A DNA stretch of 9,448 nucleotides from JBBRLA01 sp038231615 (GTDB taxonomy: Bacteria > Myxococcota_A > Polyangia > Palsa-1104 > JAEUJZ01): contig JBBRLA010000318.1 in assembly GCA_038231615.1 (NCBI GenBank), positions 1 through 9,448 on the forward strand, written 5' to 3'. The notes under the pieces were generated by a model that saw only the letters and a program-made list of their open reading frames with translations, had not been told where the DNA came from and ran no database searches. Shown here piece after piece: positions 7,156-9,448 of this stretch (positions are counted from its first letter, which is position 1; every line of letters begins with the position of its first letter). Both the position numbers and the translations under genes were made by a program.

Positions 7156-8253
7156 TTACCATACGAAGTTGATGCCGAACTTGAGACCGGCGCCCAGCCC
7201 GAACCCCAGTTTGGCGCCCAGGCCCAGGCCCACGCGGCGCTTGCCATCGTCGCCCTTGAAGTAGCCGGCCTTGGCGTTGGCGCTGGCCTGGGCCCCGATC
7301 GCCCCGGAGCCCTCGCCGCCCAGTTCCAGCCCGATGTTGGTGAACGGGATGTGAAAGGTGTGGCTGGCCGTGATCTTGCCCTCGACGATGTTGGCGGCGG
7401 CCCCGGCGCTGGCCTGAGCGCCGACGACATCGCGGCTGATCCCGACGTTGGCGTTGACGTTGGCATTGGCCGAAAGCACCTGGACTTCATGGGTTTCCTG
7501 GATGTTCCCCGGCAGGGTGTAGGCCCCGGTCTCGCGCAGCACGGCGCCCTTGACCTCGGCGCTGCCACCGGCCTTGGCGCCCTCCTTCCACGACGCGGAG
7601 GCGCTGGCCTTGGCGCCGGCCTTGCCGTAGAGCAAATCGCCCTTCTCGTTGCCAACGATGTTGGTGCTGCCCACGGCCCCCTCGGCCTTCACCTCTTTGC
7701 TTATCTCGGCGACCTTGACGTCGAACTCCAGCTTCCCTTTGGACTTGGCCTTGCCGTCGTCGCCCTCCTTCTTTTTTATATCGGCGCCGCCGTAGTTCTT
7801 TTTGGTCTCCTTCTCATAGGTGTTGTAGCGGTACTTGGCCTCCCCACCATTGCCTACCTTCTTCCCGTCCTGTCCAAGCTGCGGCGGGGCGCCAGGCTGG
7901 CCACCGGCGCCAGGCTGGCCGCTGCTGGGCGTGCTACCGCCGCTGGGCGTGCTGCCGCCGCTGGGCGTGCTGCCGCCGCTGGGCGTGCCGACGCCGCCGC
8001 TTTTGCCCGGGTCCCCGGCATTGGGGATCGATCCCACCACCTGGCCGAGCTGGCTGCTGACGCCCTGGCCGCCCGCGGCGAGGGTGCGGTTGGCGTCCTT
8101 GCCGGCCTTTTCGGTCCCTCCGGTGATCAGGAAACTGATCAGGGCGATGAGCGCCAGGGCGATACAGACGATGAGGGCCTTCTCGGCCCCGGTGAAGCCG
8201 CGCTGGTCGCGCCCGAAGGGCGACAGCACGGAGGTAGATGGGTGGACCCTCAT
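7156..8253 (-). CDS. Class III prepilin-like secreted protein with repeat linker and Ala/Gly-rich beta domain
   Basis: 365-aa protein of no family I can name. Residues 1-19 are a short leader ending RDQRG. The mature start FTGAEKALIV has Glu at +5 and is followed by a hydrophobic helix to ~44. This is the prepilin-peptidase signature of Flp/type IV pilins and pseudopilins (G19|F20, E24). Residues ~85-130 are a Gly/Ser/Pro linker with four PSGGST-type repeats. Residues ~175-365 show alternating, Ala/Gly-rich strands, such as ASASASW and NANVNANV, ending in alternating hydrophobics and a terminal Trp. Start choice: ATG 8253 has TAAGGAG at 8264-8270, 10 nt away; a longer frame to 8448 adds 65 residues without a signal. 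It heads an operon with two exported paralogues and has a sigma-54-like promoter. The prepilin signature is directly visible; pilus assembly, secretion or a toxin-like role for the C-terminal domain is unproven. Confidence 0.82.
   Translation of the reverse strand: MRVHPSTSVLSPFGRDQRGFTGAEKALIVCIALALIALISFLITGGTEKAGKDANRTLAAGGQGVSSQLGQVVGSIPNAGDPGKSGGVGTPSGGSTPSGGSTPSGGSTPSSGQPGAGGQPGAPPQLGQDGKKVGNGGEAKYRYNTYEKETKKNYGGADIKKKEGDDGKAKSKGKLEFDVKVAEISKEVKAEGAVGSTNIVGNEKGDLLYGKAGAKASASASWKEGAKAGGSAEVKGAVLRETGAYTLPGNIQETHEVQVLSANANVNANVGISRDVVGAQASAGAAANIVEGKITASHTFHIPFTNIGLELGGEGSGAIGAQASANAKAGYFKGDDGKRRVGLGLGAKLGFGLGAGLKFGINFVW
7925..7996 (-). repeat. 18-bp tandem repeat (4 units) encoding PSGGST linker
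   Basis: Four contiguous 18-bp units (7925-7942, 7943-7960, 7961-7978, 7979-7996) follow the + strand pattern CTGGGCGTGCTGCCGCCG. The middle two are identical and the outer two diverge by a few bases. They encode PSGGST repeats in the linker of the prepilin-like protein. A second, related pair GGCGCCAGGCTGGCC occurs at 7888-7902 and 7906-7920, also with an 18-bp period, encoding GQPGA-type residues. Near identity at the DNA level suggests recent slippage, so repeat number may vary among strains. Confidence 0.9.
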
Positions 8254-8263
8254 GGCTGGAGCA

Positions 8264-8270
8264 CTCCTTA
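8264..8270 (-). promoter_or_regulatory. Ribosome binding site deciding the start of the prepilin-like gene
   Basis: On the minus strand TAAGGAG lies 10 nt upstream of ATG 8253. It is the best Shine-Dalgarno match in the window and fixes the start just before the short prepilin leader. It rules out the longer open frame reaching 8448. Confidence 0.75.
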
Positions 8271-8304
8271 TCGCGCAGTTCGGCATTCCGATCGCAACTG
8301 ACGA

Positions 8305-8320
8305 AGCAATCGCTGTACCA
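8305..8320 (-). promoter_or_regulatory. Candidate sigma-54 (-24/-12) promoter for the prepilin-like operon
   Basis: On the minus strand TGGTACA (8320-8314), four bases (8313-8310), then TTGCT (8309-8305) match the sigma-54 consensus TGGCACG-N4-TTGCW: the GG and GC dinucleotides are present with the correct 12-nt offset. The predicted start of transcription is about 8294, giving a leader of about 40 nt that contains the strong TAAGGAG site. A short dyad ATCTC-6 nt-GAGAT (8337-8352) lies about 50 bp upstream of that start and could bind an activator, although such sites are often further away. Pilin genes are commonly sigma-54 dependent, which supports the reading. Confidence 0.55.
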
Positions 8321-8336
8321 GGCAAATAACGCTCTG

Positions 8337-8352
8337 ATCTCGCAAGAGAGAT
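8337..8352. repeat. Short inverted repeat upstream of the candidate sigma-54 promoter
   Basis: ATCTC (8337-8341) and GAGAT (8348-8352) are perfect inverted arms separated by 6 nt, followed by an AT-rich run. The rest of the 8254-8444 gap, apart from the promoter and ribosome binding site, shows no gene or RNA that I can support. Confidence 0.25.
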
Positions 8353-8444
8353 ATTTTTCCTGTGCGGGCTGCATGCCGCGATCTGGGGATGAGGGAGCGC
8401 AGATTGCGGGGCCTGAGCATCACCGGCATGCGCCGGGACTACAT

Positions 8445-8909
8445 TCACCGCCAGTGGGTGATGTGGATCAGATTGGAGAAGTCATCGGTGCATATCGGGA
8501 ACCCCGGCAACGACTGGCTTTGCTCCCAGGTCCCTTCCGAAAGGAGCGGCAAGAGGGTCGCGGCGGATCGGGCCAGCACCACATAGTGCGTGGCGTCTTT
8601 ATGGATGCGACCGTCTCAGTCATCATCGACGCGGGCGACCGATGAAAGCCCGGCATCGCGGGCCAGGGCGCCCAGCACCGGCTCAAGCAGCACATGCAGC
8701 CTGGCCTGCCGCCGCGCGCCCAGCAGGGACGTCGAAAGATGAGCGTACAAGTAGCCCGATAGCAGGACCACCTGATAAAAGAGCATGCAGGTGTTCCACA
8801 CCGCGGGCGAGCCGCCCAGAAGGGGCAAGACCATCCGGGCGACCATCGGCTGCACCAGAAAGAGCAGCGTCGCACTGACGAAGAGCGTGAGCGCGTAGAG
8901 GAGAAGCAC
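8445..8909 (-). pseudogene. Internally deleted fused membrane/spermidine-synthase-like gene
   Basis: Codons from GTG 8909 encode the typical start of the long SpeE-like membrane proteins: a first helix LLLYALTLFVSATLLFLVQP, then MVLPLLGGSPAVWNTCMLFYQ and LLSGYLYAHL, and a third segment up to about residue 84. A TGA at 8616-8618 ends that frame after 97 codons. Reading on in the same frame gives about 56 codons that match the family's C-terminus: HYVVLARS, then a short stretch ending CTDDFSNL (usually WTDDFSNL) and HWR, with a stop at 8445-8447. Intact relatives are several hundred residues long, with the remaining helices and an S-adenosyl-binding spermidine synthase domain in the middle; all of that is missing. 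The simplest reading is an internal deletion plus one nonsense codon. No good ribosome binding site is seen before 8909. Family recognition is from remembered motifs. An intact 97-aa membrane peptide could still be made but is not expected to be catalytic. Confidence 0.72.
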
Positions 8910-8978
8910 GCCCGATCAGTGTACCTCATTGCCTGGGGGAACGGGGGACTGCAATCGTAATGTGATATCTTGAGGTTC

Positions 8979-9448
8979 ATGCTCAACACCGCAGTACTCT
9001 CCGATCTTCACTTCGGCGATCCTTACAATGTGGTGCATCAGCAGGGCGTCCCACCGTTGCTCGATCTGATCAAGCAACAGGGACTTGGAAAGCTGCGGCG
9101 GCTGGTGCTCTGTGGCGACATCTTCGAGATGACCACGCCCGAGAGCGAGGAACTGCGCCGCGCCCAGTCGCACTTCTTCTTCTCCGAGGCACGCGGTCGC
9201 CTTCATCTGGGCCAGGTCATCTGGGTACCCGGGAACCACGACTATACCCTTTTCCGACAACACGTCCCCGATGGCTTTCCTCACGATCCGATGGGCGACC
9301 TGGCCCCGCCGGCCTTCGTCAGTGAGTTTTTTCCCCCGGACTGGGACGTGCCGGTGCGCATCGCTTATCCGCACCTGATCCTCAGCGCGCGTGCGCAAAA
9401 GGAGGGCACGCCCACGGGCCGCGTGTGGGTGCTGCACCACGGCCACTA
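8979..9448 (+). CDS. Calcineurin-like metallophosphoesterase (3' partial)
   Basis: First 156 codons of a binuclear-metal phosphoesterase cut by the right window edge. The metal-binding motifs appear in order: SDLHFGD (D9, H11), CGDIFE (D47), PGNHD (N86, H87), and GH at the very end (155-156), the start of the GHxH-type block. The protein has no signal peptide or membrane helix, so it is probably cytosolic. ATG 8979 follows GAGG (8972-8975) at 3 nt, and the family's DLH motif starts right after the first strand, so this start is well placed. It is divergent from the SpeE-like pseudogene across a 69-bp gap in which I see no convincing promoter. The superfamily is certain; the substrate (nucleotide, lipid A precursor, protein phosphate or other) cannot be told from this half, and the aromatic-rich SHFFFSEARGR segment is not diagnostic to me. 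Confidence 0.9.
   Translation, partial: MLNTAVLSDLHFGDPYNVVHQQGVPPLLDLIKQQGLGKLRRLVLCGDIFEMTTPESEELRRAQSHFFFSEARGRLHLGQVIWVPGNHDYTLFRQHVPDGFPHDPMGDLAPPAFVSEFFPPDWDVPVRIAYPHLILSARAQKEGTPTGRVWVLHHGH

Noticed and set aside
7117..8301. 394-codon + strand open frame opposite the prepilin-like gene
   Set aside because: Hydrophobic Ala/Gly/Leu pattern mirrors the Ala/Gly-rich minus-strand protein; no ribosome binding site or recognisable domain.
8254..8448. N-terminal extension of the prepilin-like gene to 8448
   Set aside because: It would read through the candidate promoter and the strong ribosome binding site, and would put 65 extra residues before a prepilin leader.
8916..9446. 176-codon minus strand open frame at the right edge
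   Set aside because: Shadow of the + strand metallophosphoesterase, whose DLH, GDIFE and GNHD motifs are intact.

Overview
This is a high-G+C chromosomal window carrying ten protein-coding loci: eight complete genes, two genes cut by the window edges (the first and the last), and in addition one decayed pseudogene. The sequence suggests a Gram-negative, envelope-rich bacterium. The HAMP-SpoIIE phosphatase with a GDWW motif, the STAS/kinase partner-switching pair, the prepilin-like secreted protein with a sigma-54-type promoter and the SpeE-like membrane protein remnant would all fit Myxococcota or a related deltaproteobacterial lineage. That placement is inference from gene style, not from a marker gene. 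No rRNA, tRNA, CRISPR array, IS element or attachment site was seen.

Layout, left to right. (1) Positions 1-2394, + strand: a partner-switching cassette made of a membrane HAMP-PP2C phosphatase (5' end outside the window), a small STAS anti-sigma-antagonist-like protein and a HATPase/RsbW-like serine kinase. The STAS phosphoserine site is visible and the kinase has an N-box, so phosphatase, switch and kinase can form a closed phosphorylation loop. The output target is not in the window. (2) Positions 2419-4691, - strand: a phage-type RecA-fold (AAA_24/Sak4-like) ATPase lying 35 bp downstream of a DedA/VTT membrane protein with an unusual extra C-terminal membrane domain. (3) Positions 4692-5804: a divergent intergenic region with a possible leaderless promoter, then a zinc-independent quinone oxidoreductase (qor) on the + strand.

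(4) Positions 5830-8253, - strand: a three-gene unit that is the most novel-looking part. It starts with a class III prepilin-like protein (G|FTGAE cleavage site, hydrophobic helix, Pro/Ser/Gly repeat linker, Ala/Gly-rich beta-repeat domain). Two paralogous exported proteins follow, one signal-anchored and one with a cleavable signal peptide, and both look like the Mog1/PsbP/DcrB fold. A good -24/-12 (sigma-54) match sits about 40 nt upstream of the predicted first start codon's transcript.

(5) Positions 8445-8909, - strand: a fused membrane/spermidine-synthase-like gene reduced to its first ~80-97 codons and its last ~56 codons, joined in one reading frame with one TGA between them. The catalytic middle is gone. 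(6) Positions 8979-9448, + strand: the first 156 codons of a calcineurin-like metallophosphoesterase, running off the right edge.
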